In this document: piece after piece, positions 24,201-36,069 of the stretch
Position numbering within the stretch: the stretch's first letter is position 1
Layout: every line of letters begins with the position of its first letter
NCBI GenBank assembly: GCA_017311315.1
Contig: CM029654.1
Coordinates: 7,571,382-7,635,381, forward strand
Source: Dendrocalamus latiflorus
Lineage: Eukaryota; Streptophyta; Magnoliopsida; Poales; Poaceae
Length of the DNA: 64,000 nucleotides
Direction: 5' to 3'
Position numbers and translations under genes: made by a program
The notes under the pieces: generated by a model
What the model was told of the DNA's origin: nothing
Database searches by the model: none
What the model saw: the letters and a program-made list of their open reading frames with translations, nothing else

Positions 24201-24795
24201 AGTGAAGAATATCTTTAGATATCTTCAAGGTACTAAAGATCTCGGTCTATTCTTCTAGAAGAATAAAAATATGAATTTAATAGGATATACAGATGCTAGC
24301 TATTTATCAGATCCCCATAATGCCAGATCTCAAACAGACTTTGTATTTTTACACGGTGGAACAGCCATCTCTTGAAAGTCTGCAAAACAGACTCTAGTGG
24401 CTACATCCACTAATCATTCTGAAATAATTGCATTATATGAAGCATCACGTGAATGTGTATGGCTTCGCAGAATGATTAACCACATACAACAATCATGTGG
24501 TATAGGTGCTATTGCATCACCTACCATTATCTACGAAGATAATGCTGCTTGCGTTGTTCAAATGCAAACGGGTTACATAAAGAGCAATATTACAAAACAT
24601 ATTGCACCCAAACTATTTTACCCACATGAATTGCAAGAGAGTGGGGAAATAAATATTCTGCAAACTAAGTCTTGTGATAATCTTGCAGACTTATTCACCA
24701 AGTCATTACCAACTTCCACATTCCAAAAATGTGTTCATGGAATTGGTATGCGAAGACTACGTGATTTGCAGATGTCAGGGGGAGAAATCTCCTAA
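21276..24795 (+). pseudogene. copia pol: protease remnant, integrase, reverse transcriptase, RNase H
   Basis: One frame is open from 21276 to 23900 (874 codons). Order: the tail of protease with the active site changed to D-R-G-T-T (family form D-S-[AG]-T); the pre-integrase H-D-R-L-G-H-P-G; the integrase core with D-x(n)-D in the F-R-M-D-N-A-A-E-F region; and reverse transcriptase with Y-V-D-D at about 23778-23789. A frameshift near 23870-23890 moves coding to the frame at 23923-24258. A TAG at 24256 and a TGA at about 24373, where the family has Trp, interrupt RNase H, which ends at 24795. gag is absent. Several lesions make it non-autonomous. Confidence 0.9.
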
Positions 24796-25124
24796 GATTT
24801 AACCTGTTCAATACAATATTGTACTCTTTTTCCCTTTATGAGTTTTCCCTCTAAGGTTTCTCATCAAAGGTTTTTAATGAGGCAATATAACAACGTAATC
24901 ATAAATATATCTCTATTTTCCCACAAGGGTTTTTAAAGAGATATAATCAAATAAATGCCATATCATTTTTCTCCTTAAATTTTCCCACTGGGTTTTAAAG
25001 GAGTTTTTCATGGCATATCTACTCTATCGGTTCTCCTCATATTTTTCCCTACAGGGTTTTGGAGGAGTTATTTCAAGATGATGAATCAAGGTGATCATGT
25101 GAAGATACATTGGTCAAGGGGGAG

Positions 25125-25309
25125 TGTTAAACACCAGTTACAAAAACTGCCCAATGTATAGTTATAGCAAAAGGGACAGATGCCTTTCCATAAAGGCACC
25201 TTTTATGCCACCCATTCATCATCTATATAAAGCAATGTACAGTCTCAAAATTGATTAATGAAAGCATCATTTTCTCTCAATCACTTGTTGTCCAACCTCT
25301 CTTGCAATA
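25125..25309 (+). repeat. 3' LTR of the young copia element
   Basis: 185 bp, aligned base for base with 21019-21202 apart from three substitutions and one inserted base. Directly preceded by the purine tract and followed by the GCAGC target duplication. Confidence 0.9.
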
Positions 25310-25568
25310 GCAGCGATCCATTGAGGCCTTGAGGGCATGGCCATCTAAGCTAGCGCGCGTGGCAGGCATGCGGATGCTCATGATGGCGAACGAACAGGAG
25401 ACTCTCCATCTCAAATAAATGGTTGTATCACCCGGGGCGACCAATCACTCGACCCCGCTCCGCGCCGGCCCAGTCGGGCAATGCGCTTGCCTACCCGCTT
25501 CCGCTTCTCCGTTTCCGTGCATGGTTGTATGTGCGCTCATCGCGTGCGCCACGGGGAGTAGCTAGCTT

Positions 25569-26361
25569 CAGGGGCAAATCCACCGTGGGTGCTCAAGCAC
25601 TCCCTCCTCCCAGCGTGGTTGAAGAAGACCGAGCCGGCTCGGTCACCCGGAGGACAGACCGTTGGGCATCAGAGGATGAAGAAGAGCCCGGTCGCCCAGA
25701 GGTTGAAGAACTCAGTTGAAGATTGAAGAAAGCATGAGGCGAGGCATAGTCGGTGTCTTAAGGCCCAGCACCCTAACAGGCCCAAATCAGTTGCGAATCC
25801 TAGCCCAAAACCCCAACGACAGTATAACAGTCAACACTCAACAGTAGATAAGGTCACGAGGAAGATGAACAGCACAACGCCTGAACTATAGATAAGGTCA
25901 TGAAGAGGCCGAGCCGCCACCGAGTCGGAGAGAGAGTAGAGACTCACCGTCACAAGTTGCGGAGTCAGTAGCCCGACAGCCGACGCGGCGGAAGGGAGCC
26001 GGGAAGGAGGAGGCAGTCGGCGACTCAGCGTGGAGGGGGAGGCCGGAGGTGGTCGGTGGCCCGGCACGGAGGGCGGCTTGAAGCGGAGCGGAGGGGGAGG
26101 TGGTTGGCCATTCGGTGGCGGCCGGGCGCGGGCAAGGCCGAGCGGCGGAAGGCCGAGCGGCGGAGCGGGGCACATTATCCATTAGAAAGGTACTAAATTT
26201 ATTGTATTGTACATTTTCAATTTGTTCTCTTCCTATTTATGTATGAATTTGATATTCCAATGGCAAAACACTAGTAGATGTAGCTATAGTATATTTATGT
26301 TGTGCTATTGCCTCAACAGTAGAGCTCCCCCTCTATTTTCATCCTGGATTCGCCACTAGAG
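25569..26361. mobile_element. non-autonomous hAT element
   Basis: The left end, CAGGGGCAAATCCACC, matches the grass hAT terminal consensus CAGGGGCGGATCC. The right end, CCTGGATTCGCCACTA, is its imperfect inverse. Flanks GCTAGCTT (25561-25568) and CCTAGCTT (26362-26369) form an 8-bp target duplication with one mismatch; the exact right end is uncertain by a few bases. The GC-rich interior gives proline-rich frames on the minus strand that I do not accept as genes. Confidence 0.55.
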
Positions 26362-26379
26362 CCTAGCTTGTTAAGGTAC

Positions 26380-28494
26380 GTAACGCATAGCATGATCGCC
26401 ACATTGAGATTAGCTATGCTGATCAATTTGTTGAGGATTCTTAAGACTCATTTGTACTGGCTTCAACTTCTGTCTTCTAGTTTTTGAAAGCTAGAATAAA
26501 CATGTCGTCTTCTTAATTTGATTTTTATGTTGATTTTTCTTTTTTTCTATGTATTTTCTGTAGAGATATAATCGTATTTTTTATTTTCCCCCAATTTTTC
26601 TTTATTTTACTTTAATTGAATGACCCAGAAAAAGCTAATAGCTGATACAGTACAATTTCAATCTAAAGCTAATCGCTGAAGCCAGAAAACCGCTAAAAAA
26701 AGCTGGAATAATGTGGACCTAATTAGCTTATCAACATTGACGAATTGTTGTGATAGGAGAAATCAACAAAGTGGTCAAAGGTTGGGATGGGAAACAGTAA
26801 AGAATAATTCATTTTATCCGATATTCGTATCCAAGAAAATGCGAATGTTGTAAGCAAAATCCGTATTCGTATTCGAAAATATTTGTATCCATAGTTAAGA
26901 ATATTCGTATTCGTATTCGAGACTATTCGATTCATATTCGATCCGTTTTCATCTCTAGCGACCTCTCCGAGGATGATTATAGGAAGTAATTTTCTGATGA
27001 ACTAAGCTTCATAAGTAAGAAGTGAAAATTACTTTGCATAATTTTCAACTTTATGCCCTACACTACTAGCTCGTGTAGACGTATAGTCGTATTACATAAA
27101 TTCGTTTTATTGAGATTTGTTACAAAAGTTTTAGGATATTCACATTCGACCGAATTAAATACATATTCGATTCGTATTGGTTACGACATTTGATTCGTAT
27201 TCATATTCAAAAAATATTTAAATTTATATTCGTATTCATTTTAAAAATATAAATTTATATTCGTATCCATATTTATTTTAAAATATAAATTCATATTTAT
27301 ATTTAAAACTATTTAATTTATATTCAACATTTTTTTCATTCCTCTAATAAAATGCTGCTGCGATAGGTATGCTAGCGACCTGCCGGCAATGGACCGCTGG
27401 CTTTCAGTTTTGCCCAAAACACCGCGCCGCTAGCACAGTGTCTAGTGCAATTATTATCGGACAGGATGTTGGAGCGAGATCGATCGAGGTGCATACCTTG
27501 AGATCGAAGAAAAGCAACCTAGCTGCTGCTGGCCGCCATCACAGAGTGTAACGTACTTAGCTAAAAGATAGCTAGCTACTCGATCTAGTTGATGTTTCAT
27601 TGTTCACTGACACTCGACATCAATGAGTTCTTGTCGAGGAGTTCACTGTTTGTCTAGTACTGTTGTCTACCGTCTGGTAGGCTCGATGAGCTAGATAATC
27701 AGTGATCGTGCGGCATGCCGCAGAAAATGCTAAGGCCGTAGTGGTTAGGTTAGGTTACAACCGAAACAGTACCGGTTTATCTTATCATGTGTCCTATTAT
27801 ATATATATATTTTAAAAAAAATTAGATTCAAATTCAGATAGTATTAAATACAAATACAGACAGTCTCAGATACCAATGCGGAGCGAATACATGTCGCTCT
27901 AAATACGATTAGTCTCGGTTATGAATATTTAGTCGAATAATGCGCAAAAATAGAAAACATATATGTTGCACATATAAAGATCAATCAACTGTACTACATA
28001 TCTAAAATACAGCTACATTACTACATTAGTAGCTTAACAAGCAAATTTAACTATATCACATGATGACAAACAATGGAAAAGATTAATAAAACAGAGAGTT
28101 GCAGATTTTACCTCTATCAAATCACAAGCATGCATGATATTGCTTCTTGTTGGATGGACAGACATCGAAACACGAGGCTCCCCGTTTGATGGACAACTTT
28201 CTAGTTGCAATTACATTTTGTTCTAAAGGGAGATAACTTACACTTTCATATACAAAGTTAAATCAATCCACTTGCTCAAACATGCAAACTTAAATTCAAA
28301 GTATCCAAGCAGAAAATATTCCATTAAGTAAATACCAAAAGCAAGGGTTTAAGTTAGTTATAAATACAAAAAGAACATTGCAATTTGCATTGGAGAAAAC
28401 AATTAACCATACAAGGAATAGCTAATTTTAGAATGATGGTACAACATGCCAGTTAAAGTGACACAATAATTACAGAAAGTTGTTAGGTTACAAT
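26380..28494. other. repeat-rich stretch, no gene recognised
   Basis: 26450-26715 resembles the hAT-like MITE at 4600-5046. 26840-26960 is a run of ATTCGTATTCG units ending in CGTTTTCATCTCTA, the look of an Ac/Ds-like terminus. 27130-27345 holds a similar run ending TTTTTTCATTCCTCTA. 27780-27950 has a third run. 27369-27550 and 27960-28490 are unassigned. Confidence 0.4.
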
Positions 28495-31400
28495 CACTAC
28501 AACAGAAAGGGTTATCACAGACGGTTTAAAACCATCATCACAGACAATTTCTAAACCGCCTAAAATTATGTTTCTGTGATAATAGGTGGTTATCACAGAC
28601 GACTCTCAAATCGTCTGTGATAATTTACAACACAGACAGTTTTCAACAAAACTATCTATGATATATCAGATATCACAGACGATTCTTAAACATAGCCATC
28701 TGTGATATCTGACATATCACAGACGGCTAATACCACAAACCATCTATGATATAAAAGATATCACATACGTTTCTTAAACATAACCATCTGTGATATCCAA
28801 CAAATCACAGACAGCTAATACCACAAACCGTCTATGATATCTTACGTATCAGAGATGGCTAATATAAAAATTGTCTATGATATATCATATATCACAGACA
28901 GTTTGTTGTTATAAACTGTTTATGATGGCTATCTTAATAGCTAAATTATTTTTGGTTTTTGGCTAGTGTCAAAAAATGCTAGCCATGCTCTTGAAAAACA
29001 ATCAATCAGATTGCATATCTTTATCTTTTTCACAAGGTGAACAATGAGACGGACCATGATGTCGAAAAATAATAAAGGGAAATATATCTCAAGATGACAT
29101 AGAGTCGTCCCACCTCACTCTACAGAGCATCTAGTCCATCAGGATCGATAACTTTTTGAGCAATTACGTTAAAAAAAATAATACAGCCTCATGATTGTCA
29201 CTCGAATCTTGTTTGGTAAAATACTTCTAATTGCAACAGAAAGCAATTGTGTCATTAGCACATGACAGTCATGATACTTTATGTCAATTAATTTCAAATC
29301 TTGCATGGAAACAAGTTTTTTCATACGAACGGAGTATCCAGACAAAACTTTCACACCAAGCAAGAACTAACACAGTTCAGTTCTCTCGGACTTAGACAAA
29401 GTGTAGCAAGTTGGGGAAGATACGTCCAGTCTTTATCGATCTCTATTGGCGCTAACTCGGTCCTGACGCTCATAGCGACCAAGTCATGCCGTGCGTTGAC
29501 ACCATCATTTGTTTTGTCATGAATGTTCAGTAAGAGACCAATTAAACTTAAACTATCAAATACATTATTCTCTATGTGCATGACATCAATGCAATTGCGA
29601 ACTTCTAAGTGCTACCATAAGGCAAGTCTCAAAATATTGACATCTTCTTCCACGTGTTCTTCTGACGGTCCTCAACTTACGTCCATTTCCAAGCACAACA
29701 TCAATATCTTTGACTATATCATAAGACTTGGTGCTGAGTCATCCTCTCTTTTTTTCCGTCAAATTGTTTATTTATCTTGCGGTATAAGTGATACTTTTGA
29801 AGGAACCTATAGTGACGCATGTACACAATTTTGCATGACTTATTCAACCAGACACTCTTGGTTTAATCTAAGCAGTGCGGGTAGGCTTTGGCTCCTTTCA
29901 TACTCAACCCCGATAGGTTACCAAGGGTAAGAAAATCATTGATAGTGTAGAACAACATGACGCGCAGAGTGAAGTTCTCCCGTTTGACCGCATCCCATAC
30001 CTGTAAATCTTCGTTCCACAGTGTCACAAAATCTTCCACCAATGGTGCTAGGTATACATTAATATCATTCTTAAGTTGCTTCGGCCCTTGGATAAGTAGT
30101 GACATCAAAATGTATTTCCACTTCATACACAGCCGAGGAGGAAGGTTGTACTCAACCTAAACCTTCTATTCCTTAGTTCCACAACAAAGTCTGCAAACAT
30201 CATATCGATGTTCCTCCAATGGGCAGAATTAGCAATGTGTCTTATCATTTCATCTTTTTTACGCTCCTCCGAGTGCCAACGCAGCAATCTTGCATCCTTT
30301 CGGTTCACAAATAAACGCTTCAAATGGGAGAATTACAGACAGATACCACAACATCTTAGTAGGAGGTTCTTGCTTCATCTCGATGCCCTCACTGTTATCG
30401 GAGTCATTCTTACACTTGTATCGGGATGCTTTGCACACTAGACAAACATGTAATTTTGTATACTCTTTATGGTAGAGGATACAATCATTCAAATATGCAT
30501 ACATTCTTTGTACTTTCATTCCCAATGGACAATGAACCTTTTTGGCTTGGTAGGTGGTTCTCGGCAACATATTTCCCTCTGCAAGAATGTTCGCTAGGAG
30601 ACCAAACAATGCCATGAAAGTCTTGTCAGACCAACCATTGTTTGGCTTCAATTTCAGCAATTCAAGAACAGATGACAACCTTGTGTATTATGGCTTGCAG
30701 CTTGGGAACAAAGGTTTCTCCAAGTCCTCCATCAAGCACTCGAATTTACCAAACTCTTTCTCACTATAGTTCCCTTCTGCATCACATAGCATTTGATCCA
30801 GATTGTCAACGTATGATCTATCCTCATCAAAAGTACAGTTCACAACCGACATATCATTTTCTCCCTCGACGATGTTATAATTACCTTCTTGTATAATCTT
30901 CTGTTCACTGTGACTGGTCCAACATGTATACCCCTTTTTGAAACCCCTTCTAATCAAGTGAATTTCGATCTGCGCTAAGTTGGTAAATATTTTCAGATTA
31001 TCACAATCAATGCATGGACAATACATATATTTCATTCCCTTCTTCAACATATCCTGCTCGGCCGCTCTTCTAAAAGTAGACACGCCATTAATGTACTCTT
31101 CACTCACACGGTTCTCAACGTACATCTAGCTTGGTCTATCTATGCTATGCATGTAATAAATTAGTGTCAAATTGGATTATTAATGCTACTATAGCTAGGC
31201 AGTCTAATACTTACATATAATTGACATTCACCTTATAATAAATTGTCAATATCTAAATTAAGTAGTTAGCAATGTATTATTCATGAAGCAATGTATATAT
31301 ATCAAGTAAAAATATATTGAAGTAAACTAGGAGTAGTAATCCATTCTTAAATTAAATCATACTACCAATTAAGCTAGATCTAAACCTAGTATGATTTCAC

Positions 31401-31680
31401 CGAACTCCACAAAACCAGCCGCCTCCTTCAATGCAGCGCAATAAAGATAGATCTATTAGAATCCCACTGGCTAGACATTTAATAATATAGAGTATCCCAG
31501 ACCTCATTATCACAGACAGTTCTCATTAATACCCAACTGTGATAATTCACAGACAGTTCTTAAAATGAACCGTCTGTGATAATGGGGGATTTCACAGCCG
31601 GTAATTATTATGAACTGTTTGTGATAATTACTTGTCACAAATGGTTCATATTAATAACCGTCTGTGATAAATATGGTTCT
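28495..31680 (-). mobile_element. decayed CACTA (En/Spm) transposon
   Basis: The left terminus reads CACTACAACAGAAAGG at 28495. It is followed to about 28920 by many subterminal units of TATCACAGACGG/CCGTCTGTGATA in both orientations. The same units recur at 31510-31670, which marks the other end. The transposase lies between them on the minus strand, so the 5' end of the element is on the right. I could not find the right terminal CACTA; it appears lost or altered. Only remnants of TNP2 are present, and no second transposon gene was found. Confidence 0.8.
29169..31125 (-). pseudogene. TNP2-type CACTA transposase, multiply frameshifted
   Basis: Read on the minus strand. 31125-30688 encodes the N-terminal transposase-associated zinc domain (Y-C-P-C-I-D-C, then I-H-L-I-R-R-G-F). 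30678-30259 encodes the start of the core (C-P-L-G-M, then N-D-C-I-L-Y and C-L-V-C-K-A-S-R-Y). 30126-29863 encodes the block with D-I-N-V-Y-L-A-P-L-V-E-D. 29581-29351 and 29363-29169 encode the block with N-V-F-D-S-L and H-D-C-H-V-L-M-T-Q-L. Each segment is in a different frame or separated by stops, so no active protein can be made. The C-terminal end is deleted. Confidence 0.85.
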
Positions 31681-33640
31681 AAGTTCATTCTTAGATACAT
31701 AAATGCAAGTTCAGTAATGACTCAGGAGTAAATATGTATTACTTAGTTGTTTTTTACCAGTCGTAATGCCATCGTGTCATTATATCGAGACTATTTACAT
31801 ATATAAGAGAGAGTAAATATAAATTCAGTTGCTTGATTTTACATATGGCGCCAAAATAGCATGGCCAGTCGCTTCTTACAAAAGATAACCAAAAAAGTAG
31901 AAACCTAACTGCTTTGAAGTTTTTTTCTAGTGGCGGAGATAGCATGCAATCACCATCTTTAAAACTTCGCAGGCGACGTGGTCGGCATCGAACGGTTTGG
32001 GATCATTAGCGAACAAAGCCCGAATTGTGTCCATTCACTGACACGCTCATTTAAGTGTCTCCCGAACACCCTCCGACTGAACAACCAAGTTGAATTGAGC
32101 CCATAGGTTTTCTTCCCTTTCTTAAGGGGTCTTGGCAAGGTTGACTCGGTCACCCGTTGCCTCAATTAAGCACTCCAAGCGACGGCTAGCCTCCTGGAGA
32201 TATGCAATGTCATTGTGGAGGACCACATCGATAGCGAGGTTAGCTCATAAAAAACGGGAGACCAACCAGAAGATGTGGCAGAGGAGGATGTCAAGACGGC
32301 AGAAAGTGGCCTTAAACTGTTTTGGTAAATCCTCAAACATAGGAGGATGGACACTGTTGGCATAGTGTCCTTCCACAGCATCTGCCAGCATATAGCCGGC
32401 AAGGTACTCGTCTAGGATAGCCAGGTTGGCCATCAATACCGGCAACAAGGAAGAGTAGAGAGCCATTTATTTGTGTTTGAGAGACAAGGAAGAGAAGGAA
32501 AGAGAGCTGACTGGCGAGGTGCTCATATAGGATATATCAGTTGTTATAAAATAAGTTTTAGGGTGCAGACAAAATATAAGTGTTTGCCCAAGATAATACA
32601 TACTTTGCCCATCATAAGACCCCTGCTGGCATAGCTCCAAATCCACCACCCAAGTTCTTACAGCTGACAATATAATCTATAGCCTTTTCCACATTAATTT
32701 TATGCAAACGATGCAACAAAGACAAGGTGCATATGGAAATATATGAGAACCTACAAAATATATGTTAAGTTTGCATTAGTAGCTCACACGAAGTTGCGTT
32801 CAAATAAAAAACATGGGAATTCAAAATGATGGTTAAGATTTTTAGCTAGTGTCGACTTCACCCCATATATCACCAAAAAAAATGATCCATGCTCATTTTG
32901 AAGTGCAGCAACATCTCACACTAGCTAATGTAGAAGGCTAATGTTCCCAAATTCTACTGTGGCATAGGATCGATCATCCACAAAGTAGTATCTCACATGA
33001 TGTTGTCATCCCTTGCAGCTCCTAAAGCACAATCTTCTGCCACCATTAGTGTGTGCACTTCTTGAGCTTCTCCTGTGGCCAACATAGCCCGAGTGTGAAG
33101 ACCCAAAGTCCAAACCAATTGTGTCCATTAATCGAGCACATGATGCTCACGGAATGTTTGATGGAACATCCCTTAGCGTTGTTGCACTTCAGAAAACATA
33201 CTGTGGCCTCAAATGCTAATGCCCCCAATCTAATATGGGCCAGAAATTTTTCATCTTTTGACTGAGTACCACACAACACCACCACAATCATCATTAACAA
33301 AATGTCAACAAATAAAACTCGCGAACTCCTAGAGAAGTTCACTCACTCAGTTAATAGTAAAGTCCTTGAATTGGGCACATTCAAGATCAATCACTAATGA
33401 GCTACAATTTTGTGCCAGATGTCACTCCATCTAAGTATTAAATACCGTATTTCACTGCAATAACTCCCTCTAAGCATAGAATGGCACCACCTAAATTCAC
33501 CATCCCCATAAGCAATGTCCAAAATAAAAATCGCCCCGAAGCAATTCACAAGCTTATATTCGCACAACTGCACACACTTAACTGGGACTCTTCACTAGTC
33601 AGTACAATTCACCCCTTTAGTTTGAGACTGCATTGCAAGA
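31681..33640. other. decayed minus-strand coding relic and unassigned sequence
   Basis: On the minus strand, 32466-31935 reads as a protein-like series in two frames with several stops (for example a stretch containing L-H-N-D-I-A-Y-L-Q-E-A-S-R-R-L-E). It looks like an old captured or decayed gene, but I recognise no family. 33342-33046 has another open segment without a match. Nothing else is seen. Confidence 0.35.
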
Positions 33641-33654
33641 TTGTAATGAAATCG

Positions 33655-34023
33655 CTAGTGGATAACCGGAGGCGGCGAGCGCGAGGCCCTCGAGGAGGAT
33701 GACCACTCCAAGCCCCAGCCAGGCGAGGAGGAAGGTGTTCTCGTTGGCCTGCCGCTGCTGCAGCTCCTCCTCCGTTGGCCCCTTCCCGCCGGGCCTAGAC
33801 ATCGCTTCTGGCTGCTGCTGGAAGACCGACGTGCTGTTAACCAACGCACGGCAGACTCCAGTGCCTTGTCCTTGCCCTTGCTGCTGCCGTCCTGGTTGGC
33901 TCCCTTGCTGTTGCTCTTGGACTTCTTCTTCCCCCGATCCCGAGGCCACAAGGGCGCGAAAGAGGATGTGACCGCGCCTAGGCCGGGGTAGAGAAGGCAC
34001 GCAGTGGAGGTGGAGACAGCCAT
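33655..34023 (-). pseudogene. exon-1 fragment resembling LPA2 (photosystem II assembly), frameshifted
   Basis: The minus strand from the ATG at 34023 reads a Ser/Thr/Ala-rich leader like a chloroplast transit peptide. A Lys/Ser-rich linker follows, then, after a frame break near 33865, a conserved block with E-E-E-L-Q-Q-R-Q-A-N-E-N. This runs into a hydrophobic helix, F-L-L-A-W-L-G-L-G-V-V-I-L-L-E-G. The last block matches my recollection of LPA2-type thylakoid membrane proteins. Sequence stops at a splice donor-like GCCTCCG/GTTATC. No second exon was found downstream, so the lumenal loop and second helix are missing. Truncation plus frameshift make it a pseudogene fragment. It may have been carried by the neighbouring CACTA element or be the stump of a broken host gene. 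Confidence 0.5.
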
Positions 34024-34047
34024 GGCAATGGCGTGCAGCTTCTGCAA

Positions 34048-36069
34048 TGTCGCGCGGCTTATCTAAGTGGGAGGAGGTGAGGCGATGAGGTGCATTTCAT
34101 CAGGTGTTTAGTTGGGCGGGTGAAATGAGGCCCAGTTGTTTAAGCAGTGGCAAGGGAGGGAGGGCGGCGGCGATGATTTGGAGCTTAGGGTTAGGGCCTT
34201 AGGGTGAGTTTGGGGAAGCGGCGGGAGTGAATGAGTGAACTGAGGAGTTGGGTCAGGATATTTGGGTATTGTTGTACTGTTCATTCCAGATAGTTACCAG
34301 GTACTTTCTGGATAGCTCCGAATCCGACAGATACCTTCTTCCCGAATTTGTTTCCGTATCCGACAAAAACTATTCGGATTTGAATCCATTATCTGACAAC
34401 AACTAGGATATCTGGTTTTACACTCCGAAAAGGATCCGAATTTATTTGAACAGACAGAAGGTCAGAAATTATCCGCTTTATTCGCACCCCTAGTTGTAGG
34501 CTCCAATGAAAGATCTTGCAATATAGTTAGATGTTCGTATATTGGCAATCATAAGATGAGCTACTATATGGCTAGGTTGGATTTGAATATGATGGGTCAT
34601 GGCTGTGGACCTCCTCAAGACAGGGGTGGACCACCCCTTTGGGCGAGGTGGGTCGGCCGCCTGAGCTCCCCCATCGGTCAATCCCCCTCCTCCCACACCT
34701 CCTAGACCCAGCACCCACCAGCTACCAACGAGGAGACTGCCAAGTCAAGGTAGAAGATGAATAAGACGCCTGACGTCGCCATTTTCTTTGTTCATGGGCC
34801 TGTGACCTGTCCTTTTCTGAGTTGGGCCTAGCCTGGCTGGCCCAATAGAAGGCCAATAGGCAGCCACCCTAGTAAAACTGAGTGAGCAAATCCCATTCCC
34901 CTCTTGCCTCATGGCTCCTCCACCTAGAGGGAGTAGCGATGGCTGACAGCTACTATCAACAGGCGATGACCGGAGCGACGAGGTGATGATGAGGCATGGG
35001 CGCATAGCGGCCAGGGTGTGAGCGCGTAGCTACCAGGGCATGGGCACATAGCTGCCAAGGCACAAGCGCAAGAGCAGATACTGGCCTGGTGCACGATGGT
35101 TGGGAGCTTGGGGTGGCCGCCGACAATGGAATCAATCGGCCAATTGCGCATGCCGTGGATTGTAGCCACCAGCATGGGTGGACTAGGGCCTGAGGCAATA
35201 CCAGTGGCAGTTGGGGTCTGATCGACTGGGGCCAAACTGCATGGTCATGTGGAGAAGGAGTGAGCACAAGCAAACAACTGAGCAGAGGGTAGAGTGGAGT
35301 TGTGTAGAGTAGAGGGGATGCAAGTGGATGCTGGAAATGAGATGCTTCTGGTGATTTGGGTATAGTTCCTCACATTTTACTTTGCATATTCATGTGGATA
35401 GGAATCGGTAAGATGTTCCAATTTGGTAATTGTGTGCTTTGATCATGATACATTGTTGATACTTGATGGTAAAGTAGTAAAGCCGTATAGCTTATGTCAC
35501 ATATTGCTATTAGATGCTTATATCTCTTTTAAGTAATGCGGTGATCATTTTCAGGGATGTTGGTATTATTATATCGGGTGATTTTGACTACTATAGCTCA
35601 TGATGTGTATTACTTGCTTAGTGACTATACAAAATACCACACATTGCTTAGTGGCTAGTAGGACACTGGTGACTCCACCCCAGCTAAAATTTAAGTTCTA
35701 GATCTGCCACTGCCTCAAGATGTGCATTTGATTGGGTTCAACTGTAGTTGCGTAGCCATTACACACTCGACAAATTTGACGATCCAGATCGATCACCGTG
35801 GAAAAATATCGATGCAATTTCCAAACCTTTTCTGATGACTCCTTATCTAAGCTATTGATCCTAAGGATGGATTATAGGTGTGTTCTTTTTTTGTTATGGC
35901 TGATAGTTTAAGACTGTGGCCGATGGCTTTTAGCTTTGGTGCGAGCGTTTGTGCGAATAAATCGAATACCAATAAATCGATAAACTACTTCGAAGCGCTT
36001 TAAAATGGTAAAAGAGAAATTATTCAATTTATTTATTAAAAAATCATAAATAGTAAACCATATGCTGAG
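34048..36069. other. flank, Ac/Ds-like end and unassigned sequence
   Basis: 34048-34240 would be the promoter and leader of the LPA2-like fragment. 34240-34497 contains CCGAATCCGA/TCCGAATT-type repeats ending TTCGCACCCCTAG, similar to Ac/Ds-like hAT termini. 34500-36069 shows no gene; short frames on the minus strand at 34745-35273 lack any recognisable domain. Confidence 0.35.

Larger units (their letters stand above)
21019..25309 (+). mobile_element. young Ty1/copia element without gag
   Basis: Flanked by LTRs of 184 and 185 bp that differ by three substitutions and one single-base indel, and by perfect 5-bp target duplications GCAGC (21014-21018 and 25310-25314). The interior starts with CGTTATCAGCA, which resembles the half initiator-tRNA primer site of some plant copia lineages. 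A purine tract AAGGGGGAG lies at 25116-25124. Only 73 bp separate the 5' LTR from protease-like sequence, so gag is missing. The near-identical LTRs together with a broken pol suggest it was moved by proteins from another copy. Confidence 0.92.

Noticed and set aside
25831..26182. Proline-rich minus-strand frames
   Set aside because: Inside a non-autonomous hAT element with GC-rich filler; no conserved motif.
29523..30769. Plus-strand frames across the CACTA region
   Set aside because: They are antisense shadows of the broken TNP2 transposase on the minus strand.
31934..31938. Candidate right CACTA terminus (TTTTTTCTAGTG)
   Set aside because: The inverse reads CACTAGAAAAAA, but the subterminal repeats stop 250 bp earlier and the 3-bp flanks do not match those at the left end.
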